Position numbers and translations under genes: made by a program. DNA of 13,571 bases. Source: Beijerinckiaceae bacterium (GTDB lineage: Bacteria; Pseudomonadota; Alphaproteobacteria; Rhizobiales; Beijerinckiaceae). The stretch is taken from contig CANCSY010000065.1 in the NCBI GenBank assembly GCA_947380915.1, positions 1-13,571 of the forward strand, written 5' to 3'. This document shows positions 7,861-13,571 of the stretch, piece by piece. The first letter of the stretch is position 1. Each line of letters starts with the position of its first letter. Under the pieces are notes generated by a model that was given only the letters and a program-made list of their open reading frames with translations, searched no databases and was not told where the DNA came from.

Positions 7861-7884
7861 TCCGCCCCGCCAGAAAGGCCTGAG

Positions 7885-8775
7885 ATGGACTGGGACAAGC
7901 TGCGCATCTTCAACGCGGCCGCCGAGGCGGGCTCCTTCACCCATGCGGGCGAGGTGCTGGGCCTCAGCCAGTCGGCGGTCAGCCGTCAGGTGAGCGCCCT
8001 TGAGCACGACCTGCAGACGCCCCTGTTCCATCGCCATGCGCGCGGCCTGATCCTGACCGAACAGGGCGAGCAATTGTTCCGCACCGTGCAGGAGGTGGTG
8101 CAGAAGCTCGCGGTCACCCGCATGCGCCTCACCGACAGCCGCGAGCGGCCCCACGGGGAATTGCGCATCACCACCACGGTGGGCATCGGCACCAACTGGC
8201 TGGCGCCGCGTCTGGGCGAATTTCTGGAGCTCTATCCCGACATCACCGTGAAAGTGATCCTGTCCGACGACGACCTTGACCTTGGCATGCGCGAGGCGGA
8301 CATGGCGATCCGCGTGCGCGAACCCCAGCAGCCCGATCTGATCAGGCGGCGCCTCTTCACCATGCACTTCCACGCCTATGCCTCGCCCAGCTATATCAAG
8401 CGCCACGGGCAGCCCCGATCGCTGGACGAACTCGACAAGCACAGGATCCTGATCTACGGTGCCTCGGCTGGAAATTATCTGAACAATATCAATTCATTGC
8501 AGTATACTGGCCGCGACTCCCGCGCGCCCCGCGTCTCCGCGCTGACCATCAACAATCTGACGGCGGTCTGCAATGCGGTGGCGGCCGGGGTGGGCATCGC
8601 CGTTCTGCCCGACTATCTCGTGCAGACCCAGTCGGAGCTTCTGCCCATCCTGCCGGAAGCCGACATGCCCGAACTGGAATGTTTCCTGGTCTATCCCGAA
8701 GAATTGAAAAATGTCGCGCGCGTGCAGGTGTTCCGGGATTTTCTGGTCTCCAACGCCCAGCGCTGGGATTTCTGA
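7885..8775 (+). CDS. lsrB: LysR-family regulator of the VtlR/LsrB type
   Basis: The 296-residue regulator has an N-terminal winged helix-turn-helix (LRIFNAAAEAGSFTHAGEVL at 6-25, then LSQSAVSRQVSALEHD at 27-42) and a LysR substrate-binding domain from about residue 90. The opening MDWDKLRIF, FHRHARGLILTEQGE and QQPDLIRRRLFT closely resemble VtlR of Brucella and LsrB of Sinorhizobium and Agrobacterium as I recall them, and the position directly behind trxB also matches lsrB. Those homologues control envelope, host-interaction and redox genes, and LsrB is reported to sense oxidation through cysteines. This protein has only Cys229 and Cys266. AAAGG lies six bases before the ATG. Unlike many LysR genes it has no divergent target beside it. 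Confidence is high for the family and moderate for the symbol. Confidence 0.9.
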   Translation: MDWDKLRIFNAAAEAGSFTHAGEVLGLSQSAVSRQVSALEHDLQTPLFHRHARGLILTEQGEQLFRTVQEVVQKLAVTRMRLTDSRERPHGELRITTTVGIGTNWLAPRLGEFLELYPDITVKVILSDDDLDLGMREADMAIRVREPQQPDLIRRRLFTMHFHAYASPSYIKRHGQPRSLDELDKHRILIYGASAGNYLNNINSLQYTGRDSRAPRVSALTINNLTAVCNAVAAGVGIAVLPDYLVQTQSELLPILPEADMPELECFLVYPEELKNVARVQVFRDFLVSNAQRWDF

Positions 8776-8843
8776 ACCTCCCTGCCCCTTTGGCGCAGCG
8801 CAGGCCCATGGTAAGGCTCTGGCGAAAGTTCAGGGGAGACATC

Positions 8844-9875
8844 ATGAAACGCGCCAAGCTCGCCGCCCTAGCCCTCGCCGCCGCACTCGGCTGGACAGGC
8901 ATCGCCGCCGCCCAGACCAAGGTCTCGGTGGGCGTGACCGGATCAGCCACCGACGTGGGCCTGTGGGTCGCCGACAAGAAAGGCTTCTTCCGCGAGGAAG
9001 GGATCACCGTCACCTTCAACACCTTCGACTCCGCCGCGCGCATGATCTCCCTGCTGGGCACGAACGAGCTTGATGTGGGAGCGGGCGGTCATTCGGCCGG
9101 GCTCTTCAACGCAGTGGCGCGCGGCATCGACATTCGCATCGTCGCGGACAAGAGCCAGAACGTGACCGGGCGCGGCAGCCAGAAGCTGCTGGTGCGCAAG
9201 GACCTGATCGATTCGGGCCGCTACAAGAGCTTCGCCGACCTCAAGGGCATGAAGATCGCGGGCTCGGCGCCGGGCAGCGCCGCCTCCACCGTGATCCTGA
9301 AATTTCTGGAGAAGGGCGGCGTGAAGCCCGATGAAGTGGACAATGTCTACATGGCCTTCCCGCAGATGGGGATCGCCCTCCAGAACGGCGCCGTGGACGC
9401 CGCCCTGCCTGCGGAGCCTGCGGTGAGTTCGGCCCTGCGCCTTGGCGGCATCGTCGCCGTCGCCAATGACTATGACGTCTATCCCGTGCACCAGATCTCG
9501 GAAATTCTCTACGCGGGCAAATTCGCCAAGGACAAGCCGGAGGTGGCCCGCAAGTTCATGCGCGCCTTCCTGCGCGGCGTGCGCGCCCATAACGACGCGC
9601 TCGGCCCCGATGGCGCCTTCCTTGGGGAGAAGGGCGACGAGATCGTATCGATCCTGACCGAATATGGTTCCTTCAAGGACCCCAAGGTCTGGCGCTCCTT
9701 CATCTTCGGCGCTTGCGGGCCGGATGGAACGCTGAATGTGGCCAGCATGAAGGAAGACCTGATCATCTGGAAACAGCAGGGCCTCATCGAAGCGCCCATC
9801 GAGCTCGAGAAGGCGCTTGATACGAGCTTTGTCGAATGGGCCCTCAAGGATCTGGGGCCCTATGTGAAGAAATAG
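8844..9875 (+). CDS. ABC transporter periplasmic substrate-binding protein, NitT/TauT (NMT1) type
   Basis: The 343-residue precursor begins with a Sec signal peptide (MKRAKLAALALAAALGW and on to AAA, cleavage probably before Gln24). The mature part reads like the NMT1/TauA-SsuA group: GLWVADKKGFFREEGITV, ELDVGAGGHSAGLFNAVARG, FADLKGMKIAGSAPGSAAS and ALQNGAVDAALPAEPAVSSA. Relatives bind sulfonates, nitrate, thiamine precursors or aromatic acids; the ligand here is unknown. AGGGGAG before the ATG at 8844 decides the start against longer in-frame options reaching 8679. No permease or ATPase gene accompanies it, so it must use a transporter encoded elsewhere or act otherwise. It lies 68 bases after the LysR gene on the same strand. 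Confidence 0.92.
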   Translation: MKRAKLAALALAAALGWTGIAAAQTKVSVGVTGSATDVGLWVADKKGFFREEGITVTFNTFDSAARMISLLGTNELDVGAGGHSAGLFNAVARGIDIRIVADKSQNVTGRGSQKLLVRKDLIDSGRYKSFADLKGMKIAGSAPGSAASTVILKFLEKGGVKPDEVDNVYMAFPQMGIALQNGAVDAALPAEPAVSSALRLGGIVAVANDYDVYPVHQISEILYAGKFAKDKPEVARKFMRAFLRGVRAHNDALGPDGAFLGEKGDEIVSILTEYGSFKDPKVWRSFIFGACGPDGTLNVASMKEDLIIWKQQGLIEAPIELEKALDTSFVEWALKDLGPYVKK

Positions 9876-9877
9876 GG

Positions 9878-9893
9878 CGCCCCCGGAGGGGCG
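9878..9893. terminator. hairpin between convergent binding-protein gene and msrP
   Basis: A perfect 6-bp stem CGCCCC/GGGGCG (9878-9883 with 9888-9893) with a CGGA loop begins three bases after the stop of the binding-protein gene. There is no T-run, so if it terminates transcription it does so weakly or with Rho. A second, weaker stem TCCC/GGGA lies at 9897-9911. Confidence 0.4.
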
Positions 9894-9925
9894 ACGTCCC
9901 GTCGACCGGGGATACCGCGGGAAGC

Positions 9926-10879
9926 TCAGAGATAGAGCTTCTCGCCCTCCAGCCCCTTGTAGAGGTCTGCGACGAATTCGCCGTAGCCGTTGAAGAGTTG
10001 CGTGGGCTTGCGGGCGCCCGTGCCGATCACCTCTTCGCTCGCCTGGCTCCAGCGGGGATGGGGCACCTGCGGATTCACATTGGCCCAGAAGCCATATTCG
10101 CCGGGGCCTGATTCTTCCCAGAAGGTCTTGGGGCGCGTGTCCACAAAGCTGATCCTGGTGATCGACTTGATGGACTTGAAGCCATATTTCCACGGCGCAT
10201 GCAGGCGGATCGGCGCGCCGAAGACATTGGCCAGCGGCTTGCCATAGGCGCCGGTCACCATGAGAGCGAGGTCATTGGTGGCTTCGGCCATGGTCAGCCC
10301 CTCCACATAGGGCCAGGGGAAGAAGCTGCGCTGGCCCGAGGCCATCTTGGGGTCCATGAAGGTCTCGAAACGCAGATATTTCGCGCCCGACAGGGGCCGC
10401 GCATAGTCCACCAGCTTCTTCAGGGGAAAGCCCGTCCAGGGCAGGGTCATGGACCAGGCCTCGACGCAGCGGTGGCGATAGACGCGCTCCTCCAGCGGCA
10501 TGAGCTTGATGAGTTCGTCCGCGCCGATCTCTATGGGCTTTTCCACGAGGCCGTCGATCTTCAGGGTCCAGGGCCGGGGCTTGAGGGCGTCGGCGGTCAC
10601 ATAGACCTTCTTGGAGGTGCCGAATTCGTAGAAATTGTTATAGCGCGCGCCCACGTCCTCGGGGGTGAAGGCGCCCTTGAAGACATCGCTGGCTTTGGCC
10701 GGATAGAGCCCGGCGGTGGGGTCCTCCGCCGCCATGGCGATGCTGGACAGGCCCGGCGCGATGGTCCCCGCGCCCAGAGCGGCGCCAGCTTTCAAAAGCG
10801 AACGGCGATTGAGGAACAGATGCTCCGGGGTCGCCTCGCGCTCCGGAATTTCCCAACCCTTGCGATGAATCACGTGCAT
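9926..10879 (-). CDS. msrP: periplasmic protein-methionine-sulfoxide reductase, molybdopterin catalytic subunit
   Basis: The 317-residue protein is the MsrP (YedY) type of molybdoenzyme that repairs oxidised methionine in periplasmic proteins. A Tat signal (NRRSLLKAG with Arg25-Arg26, hydrophobic run to about residue 50, cleavage near SIAMA-AED) fits export of a folded cofactor protein. Cys138 in YRHRCVEAWSM is the only cysteine and matches the Mo ligand. Other family blocks are VFGAPIRLHAPWKYGFKSIK and GFWANVNPQVPHPRWSQA. AAGGAG lies six bases before the ATG, an unusually strong site for this window. The haem membrane partner MsrQ is not next to it. Together with trxB and the LsrB-like gene it gives this stretch a redox theme, though no shared control is visible. 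Confidence 0.95.
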   Translation of the reverse strand: MHVIHRKGWEIPEREATPEHLFLNRRSLLKAGAALGAGTIAPGLSSIAMAAEDPTAGLYPAKASDVFKGAFTPEDVGARYNNFYEFGTSKKVYVTADALKPRPWTLKIDGLVEKPIEIGADELIKLMPLEERVYRHRCVEAWSMTLPWTGFPLKKLVDYARPLSGAKYLRFETFMDPKMASGQRSFFPWPYVEGLTMAEATNDLALMVTGAYGKPLANVFGAPIRLHAPWKYGFKSIKSITRISFVDTRPKTFWEESGPGEYGFWANVNPQVPHPRWSQASEEVIGTGARKPTQLFNGYGEFVADLYKGLEGEKLYL

Positions 10880-10883
10880 ATGA

Positions 10884-10891
10884 CCCTCCTT
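10884..10891 (-). promoter_or_regulatory. strong ribosome binding site of msrP
   Basis: AAGGAGGG on the minus strand is close to a full anti-16S match and ends four bases before the ATG at 10879. It fixes the start of msrP. Confidence 0.75.
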
Positions 10892-10918
10892 CGGCTCTGG
10901 CTGAAGGTGGCCCTTGCG

Positions 10919-10940
10919 GAGGCGGCTGACAAGCCGCCTC
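10919..10940. terminator. perfect 9-bp hairpin between the W/Y-G-rich gene and msrP
   Basis: GAGGCGGCT (10919-10927) and AGCCGCCTC (10932-10940) form an uninterrupted 9-bp stem with a four-base loop. On the minus strand it lies 40 bases after the stop of the upstream gene and about 40 bases before the msrP ATG. It could terminate the first gene or form a leader structure for msrP. No T-run follows on the minus strand. A second small dyad, GCATC/GATGC, lies at 10953-10965. Confidence 0.45.
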
Positions 10941-10979
10941 GCGATTTATGTTGCATCACAGATGCGGCAAAAGGCCCGC

Positions 10980-11630
10980 TCAGTTGGGGCCGGGCGCAGG
11001 CGCGCCGCCTGCGGGGGCGCCGCCGCCACCACCGCCACCACCGGGAGCGCCCGCAGGCGGCCGTACATCCCTGGGGCGCTCGCCGCCGCCGGGCGCAGCG
11101 CCCCGTTCCCCGCCGCCAGCGGGCGGGCAACCGCCAGGGGCCGCGCCACGTTCGCCACCTGGGGCCGCGCCGCGTTCACCACCCGCAGGCGGACGGCGAT
11201 CAGCTCCACCCGGCGCAGCGCCGCCCCGCTCCGGGCCGCGATCCATGCCCCGGTCGGGGCCACGCTGCGGGGCGCGATCCATGTCTCGCCGGGGGGCGCG
11301 ATCCCTGTCGCGGTCCATCTCGCGGCCACGGGGCCTTTCGTGATGCATGCCGCCGCGCGGCGCATCCCAGCCGCGCCAGCCCATGGGGCCGCCCCAGCCC
11401 ATGCCGCGGCGACGCTGCCAGCCGCAGCGATACCAGCCGGGGCCCTGCCAGCCGTCCACGTAAAAGCAATAGTTGCGCCCGCGCCAGCGATACTGGGCCT
11501 CCTCCACGGCGTTGACGGGCGCCGCAGGGATGGCCCCCGCGGGCGCGACACCGGCCATGGCGGGCTGGAGTGCGGCGCTGACGCCCACAAGGGCTGAGGC
11601 GGCGCAGAGGGCGAGGGCGAACTTGCGCAT
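10980..11630 (-). CDS. secreted W/Y-rich protein with disordered Gly/Pro/Arg tail, function unknown
   Basis: The 216-residue protein starts with a Sec signal peptide (MRKFALALCAASALVGVSAA, cleavage near AMA-G27). A compact aromatic core follows at about 47-88, with RGRNYCFYVDGWQGPGWYRC and then GMGWGGPMGWRGW; Cys55 and Cys69 may pair. I recall similar cores in small uncharacterised Rhizobiales proteins. From residue 95 the sequence is low complexity: an Arg/Asp-rich part with repeated MDR and RGP (105-135), three units of GGERGAAPGG (150-184) and eight glycines at 197-204. The start at 11630 is chosen because AGGAG lies ten bases upstream and the signal peptide begins there. Other frames over this stretch are also open because of the composition, but only this one has a signal peptide and a conserved-looking core. 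Confidence 0.72.
   Translation of the reverse strand: MRKFALALCAASALVGVSAALQPAMAGVAPAGAIPAAPVNAVEEAQYRWRGRNYCFYVDGWQGPGWYRCGWQRRRGMGWGGPMGWRGWDAPRGGMHHERPRGREMDRDRDRAPRRDMDRAPQRGPDRGMDRGPERGGAAPGGADRRPPAGGERGAAPGGERGAAPGGCPPAGGGERGAAPGGGERPRDVRPPAGAPGGGGGGGGAPAGGAPAPGPN
11079..11183 (-). repeat. degenerate tandem repeat encoding GGERGAAPGG units
   Basis: Within the C-terminal tail of the secreted protein, three copies of a GGERGAAPGG-like unit recur with spacings of 8 to about 16 residues. The DNA repeats a G/C-rich block with few third-base changes, as expected for slippage-prone coding repeats. Confidence 0.6.
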
Positions 11631-11640
11631 GGTCGGGATG

Positions 11641-11645
11641 CTCCT
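11641..11645 (-). promoter_or_regulatory. ribosome binding site of the W/Y-G-rich protein gene
   Basis: AGGAG on the minus strand lies ten bases before the ATG at 11630. It argues against the alternative GTG start at 11654, which lies upstream of it. Confidence 0.5.
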
Positions 11646-11797
11646 GGGTCGCACGCCCCGGCCCTGCGCCGAAGCCGATGCTCTTCAACCCGTGACGCGG
11701 CGCCGGGGTTCCGTTGGGGAAGAATCGCTGGACGCGCTCCCTTGCGCCTGCGCGCGGGGACGGGCACAAAGCGGGGCGGTTCGAGGCAGGAGCGATC

Positions 11798-12676
11798 ATG
11801 AGCAAGGCCATTGTCGGGATCATCGGCGGATCAGGGGTCTACGACCTGCCGGGCCTCACCGTGACGCGGGAGGAGCGGGTGGCGACCCCCTGGGGCGAGG
11901 CCTCGGACGCCCTGCGCTTTGGGCGCATTGGCGATACGGAAGCCGTCTTCCTGCCCCGCCACGGGCGCGGCCATCGCTTCTCGCCCTCGGGGATCAACTA
12001 CCGCGCCAATATCGATGCGCTGAAGCGGGCGGGGGTCACCGATCTCATCTCCATCTCCGCCTGTGGCTCCTTCAAGGCGGAGCTGGCGCCGGGGACCTTC
12101 GTGCTGGTGGATCAATATGTGGACCGCACTTATGGCCGCGCCTCCAGCTTCTTCGGCGATGGCTGCGTGGCCCATGTGTCCATGGCCCATCCGGTGGCGC
12201 CCAATCTTGTGGCGCGCATCCATGCGGCGGCGCAGGCGGAGGATATCGCCTGCGTGAAGGGCGGAACCTATGTCTGCATGGAGGGGCCGCAGTTCTCCTC
12301 CCAGGCCGAATCCTTCGGCTACAAGGCGCAGGGCTTCGATGTGATCGGCATGACCGCCATGCCCGAAGCCAAGCTCGCCCGCGAAGCCGAGATTTCCTAC
12401 GCCACCATCTCCATGGTGACGGATTTCGATTGCTGGCATCCCGGCCACGATGCGGTGGACGTGGCCTCCGTCATCAAGATCGTCCATGAAAACGCCGAGA
12501 AGGCGGGCCGCCTCATCGCCCGCGTTCTGCGCGACTTTCCAGCCCACCACGAGCCCTGCCCCGTAGGCTCCGACCGCGCCCTCGACGGCGCCGTGATGAC
12601 CCATCCCGATGTGCGCGACCCCGCCCTGATGGGCAAGCTCGACGCCATCATGGGCCGCCTGCTGCGCCAGACCTGA
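11798..12676 (+). CDS. mtnP: S-methyl-5'-thioadenosine phosphorylase
   Basis: The 292-residue cytoplasmic enzyme splits methylthioadenosine, a by-product of polyamine and acyl-homoserine-lactone synthesis, with phosphate into adenine and methylthioribose-1-phosphate. Blocks are the phosphate-binding [12 protein letters not shown] at 8-19, [29 protein letters not shown] at 52-71, [17 protein letters not shown] at 161-172, and VTDFDCWHP at 207-215 with Asp209 and Asp211. The layout parallels human MTAP closely. AGGAG ends five bases before ATG 11798; a longer in-frame start at 11714 adds 28 unrelated residues. apt begins 23 bases after its stop and uses the adenine it releases. A weak TTGCGC-17-CACAAA pair at 11742-11770 might be its promoter. 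Confidence 0.95.
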   Translation: MSKAIVGIIGGSGVYDLPGLTVTREERVATPWGEASDALRFGRIGDTEAVFLPRHGRGHRFSPSGINYRANIDALKRAGVTDLISISACGSFKAELAPGTFVLVDQYVDRTYGRASSFFGDGCVAHVSMAHPVAPNLVARIHAAAQAEDIACVKGGTYVCMEGPQFSSQAESFGYKAQGFDVIGMTAMPEAKLAREAEISYATISMVTDFDCWHPGHDAVDVASVIKIVHENAEKAGRLIARVLRDFPAHHEPCPVGSDRALDGAVMTHPDVRDPALMGKLDAIMGRLLRQT

Positions 12677-12699
12677 CCTCCCCTCACCCGGACAGACCC

Positions 12700-13239
12700 A
12701 TGACTTTCGAGAACGATCTCAAGGCCTCCATCCGCACCATTCCGGACTATCCCAAGCCCGGCATCCTCTTTCGCGACATCACCACGCTGCTGGGCGACGC
12801 CCGCGCCTTTCGCCGCGCCATCGACGAGCTGGTGCAGCCCTGGGCCGGAACCAAGATCGACAAGGTCGCGGGCATGGAAGCCCGCGGATTCATTCTGGGC
12901 GGCGCGGTGGCACATCAGCTGTCAGCGGGCTTCGTGCCGATCCGCAAGAAGGGCAAGCTGCCTTTCACCAAGGTCTCCGTCGCCTATTCGCTGGAATATG
13001 GCATCGACGAAATGGAGATGCACGACGACGCCATCGCGCCGGGCGAGCGCGTGATTCTGGTGGATGACCTCATCGCCACCGGCGGCACGGCGGAGGGCGC
13101 GGTGAAACTATTGAAGCAGATCGGCGCCGACGTGGTCGCCGCCTGTTTCGTGATCGACCTGCCGGAACTGGGCGGCGCCCAGAAGATCCGGGACCACGGC
13201 GTGCCCGTGCGGACGCTGGTGAGTTTCGAGGGGCATTGA
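12700..13239 (+). CDS. apt: adenine phosphoribosyltransferase
   Basis: The 179-residue enzyme joins adenine to PRPP to give AMP. The PRPP-binding signature [14 protein letters not shown] lies at 118-131, with RKKGKLP at 82-88, [13 protein letters not shown] at 55-67 and the N-terminal [14 protein letters not shown] at 15-28. Length is standard. It follows mtnP in a probable two-gene salvage operon, which turns the adenine of methylthioadenosine directly into AMP. Its ribosome site (GGACA) is weak, so coupling to mtnP translation is possible. A hairpin follows eight bases after the stop. Confidence 0.97.
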   Translation: MTFENDLKASIRTIPDYPKPGILFRDITTLLGDARAFRRAIDELVQPWAGTKIDKVAGMEARGFILGGAVAHQLSAGFVPIRKKGKLPFTKVSVAYSLEYGIDEMEMHDDAIAPGERVILVDDLIATGGTAEGAVKLLKQIGADVVAACFVIDLPELGGAQKIRDHGVPVRTLVSFEGH

Positions 13240-13246
13240 AGCGGGG

Positions 13247-13272
13247 TCCGGTCGAACAGACCAACGACCGGA
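13247..13272 (+). terminator. hairpin downstream of apt
   Basis: TCCGGTCG (13247-13254) pairs perfectly with CGACCGGA (13265-13272) across a ten-base loop, eight bases after the apt stop. Only ATTAC follows, with no real T-run, so it is a plausible but weak intrinsic terminator of mtnP-apt. Confidence 0.45.
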
Positions 13273-13298
13273 ATTACTGAGGCGAAACGCCAGCCGTT

Positions 13299-13432
13299 CC
13301 CCTCCCCCTCGTGAGGAGGGGTGCGGGGTGGGGGTCCACGCATGCTGGTTAAAGCGCGCCTTTGCAACCGCACTCCCGATCAGCATCTCGCGCCCCCCAC
13401 CCCGTCACGCTTCGCGTGCCGACCCTCCCCAC
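13299..13432. repeat. GC-rich fold-back repeat (REP-like dispersed element arms)
   Basis: This stretch contains a 7-bp hairpin CCCCTCC/GGAGGGG (13299-13305 with 13315-13321), then CGGGGTGGGGG at 13324-13334. The latter is exactly inverted at 13394-13404, 59 bases further on. Next to the second arm is a small hairpin CACGC-TTC-GCGTG (13406-13418) and CCCTCCCC. The pattern matches the short palindromic GC-rich dispersed repeats common between genes of many Hyphomicrobiales, here as two copies in opposite orientation. It has no coding frame worth calling. Confidence 0.65.
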
Positions 13433-13571
13433 TGTTTAGACCGGATACATAGTGGACAGGTGTTCGGAGACATAGTGGACACTTTCCCGATCTCAGAGAA
13501 AGGAGATCGGGATGCCGTTTCGCGAGGTGTCTGCGATGGATTCGAGACTGGAGTTTGTTTGTCTGGCGGGG
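13433..13571 (+). mobile_element. left end of an IS481-family insertion sequence, cut by window edge
   Basis: The probable left tip begins TGTTTAGACC at 13433. Inside it lie two near-identical 16-base blocks, GGATACATAGTGGACA at 13443-13458 and GGAGACATAGTGGACA at 13466-13481, 23 bases apart. These look like paired transposase-binding sites in the terminal repeat. A transposase start follows at 13512. The local G+C is lower than in the flanking genes. The exact tip is inferred, because the right end is outside the window. Confidence 0.75.
13512..13571 (+). CDS. IS481-family transposase, N-terminal 20 residues only
   Basis: AAAGGAG lies about eight bases before ATG 13512, and the frame stays open to the window edge. 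The peptide starts MPFREVSAMDSRLEFV, which matches the opening of IS481-family transposases (typically MPxKEVSxMxxRxEFV followed by a helix-turn-helix, then a DDE integrase core). Everything beyond residue 20 is outside the window, so intactness cannot be judged. Confidence 0.8.
   Translation, partial: MPFREVSAMDSRLEFVCLAG

Noticed and set aside
6466..8442. 658-residue open frame on the minus strand across ubiK, trxB and the LysR gene
   Set aside because: It is antisense to three well-supported genes and is rich in His, Gly, Ala and Asp, as expected from GC-biased codon positions read backwards. It has no recognisable domain.
8943..10193. 416-residue minus-strand frame spanning the binding protein and the end of msrP
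   Set aside because: It covers two real genes on both strands and shows no family motif.
10951..10970. TTGC-N12-GCAA as a possible regulator operator upstream of msrP
   Set aside because: Its centre does not coincide with the neighbouring GCATC/GATGC dyad, and a short split motif of this kind is expected by chance.
10948..11343. Proline-rich plus-strand frame (PPPPPPP runs)
   Set aside because: It is the mirror of the poly-Gly and GGERGAAPGG coding repeat. It has no signal peptide, ribosome site or core domain.
10199..11515. 438-residue plus-strand frame opposite msrP and the W/Y-G-rich gene
   Set aside because: It is antisense to a signal-peptide-bearing gene and to msrP. It stays open because the G/C-rich repeats lack stop codons in most frames.

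Overview
This window is GC-rich (about two thirds G+C by eye) and densely coded. It looks like ordinary chromosome of an alphaproteobacterium, most likely of the order Hyphomicrobiales (Rhizobiales). The main reasons are three gene arrangements: thioredoxin reductase followed by a VtlR/LsrB-type LysR regulator, the overlapping lgt / NDUFAF7-type methyltransferase / pgeF cluster, and a UbiK-type small protein nearby. The order-level call is inference and no genus is claimed.

Layout from left to right. Positions 1-190 are the leader of carA, with a plausible sigma-70 promoter. carA (191-1378) is followed by a SAM-dependent methyltransferase (1503-2195); a 41-codon open frame exactly fills the gap between them. 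On the minus strand, lgt (4932-4114), an NDUFAF7/MidA-like methyltransferase (4117-3005) and pgeF (3008-2232) form an operon joined by two ATGA start/stop overlaps. An amidase-signature enzyme (6344-4998) lies upstream of lgt on the same strand. Diverging from it are ubiK (6526-6783), trxB (6886-7860) and the LysR regulator (7885-8775). Next come a solitary NitT/TauT-type periplasmic binding protein (8844-9875), a convergent msrP (10879-9926), and a secreted W/Y- and then G/P/R-rich protein (11630-10980). The MTA salvage pair mtnP-apt (11798-13239) follows. The right end is intergenic: a hairpin, a fold-back of GC-rich dispersed-repeat arms, and the left end of an IS481-family insertion sequence whose transposase is cut by the window edge after 20 codons.

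The genes fall into housekeeping themes. carA supplies carbamoyl phosphate for pyrimidines and arginine. lgt starts lipoprotein maturation, and PgeF is linked to peptidoglycan fidelity or purine nucleoside phosphorolysis. The NDUFAF7-like protein and UbiK relate to respiratory complex I and ubiquinone by family knowledge. TrxB, LsrB-like and MsrP form a redox and oxidative-damage theme. MtnP and Apt recycle methylthioadenosine to AMP. I see no tRNA, rRNA, CRISPR array, toxin-antitoxin pair or defence system, and no convincing new multi-gene system. The items most worth a second look are the low-complexity secreted protein, the IS insertion that appears to cut a fold-back repeat, the solitary binding protein, and the 41-codon ORF behind carA.
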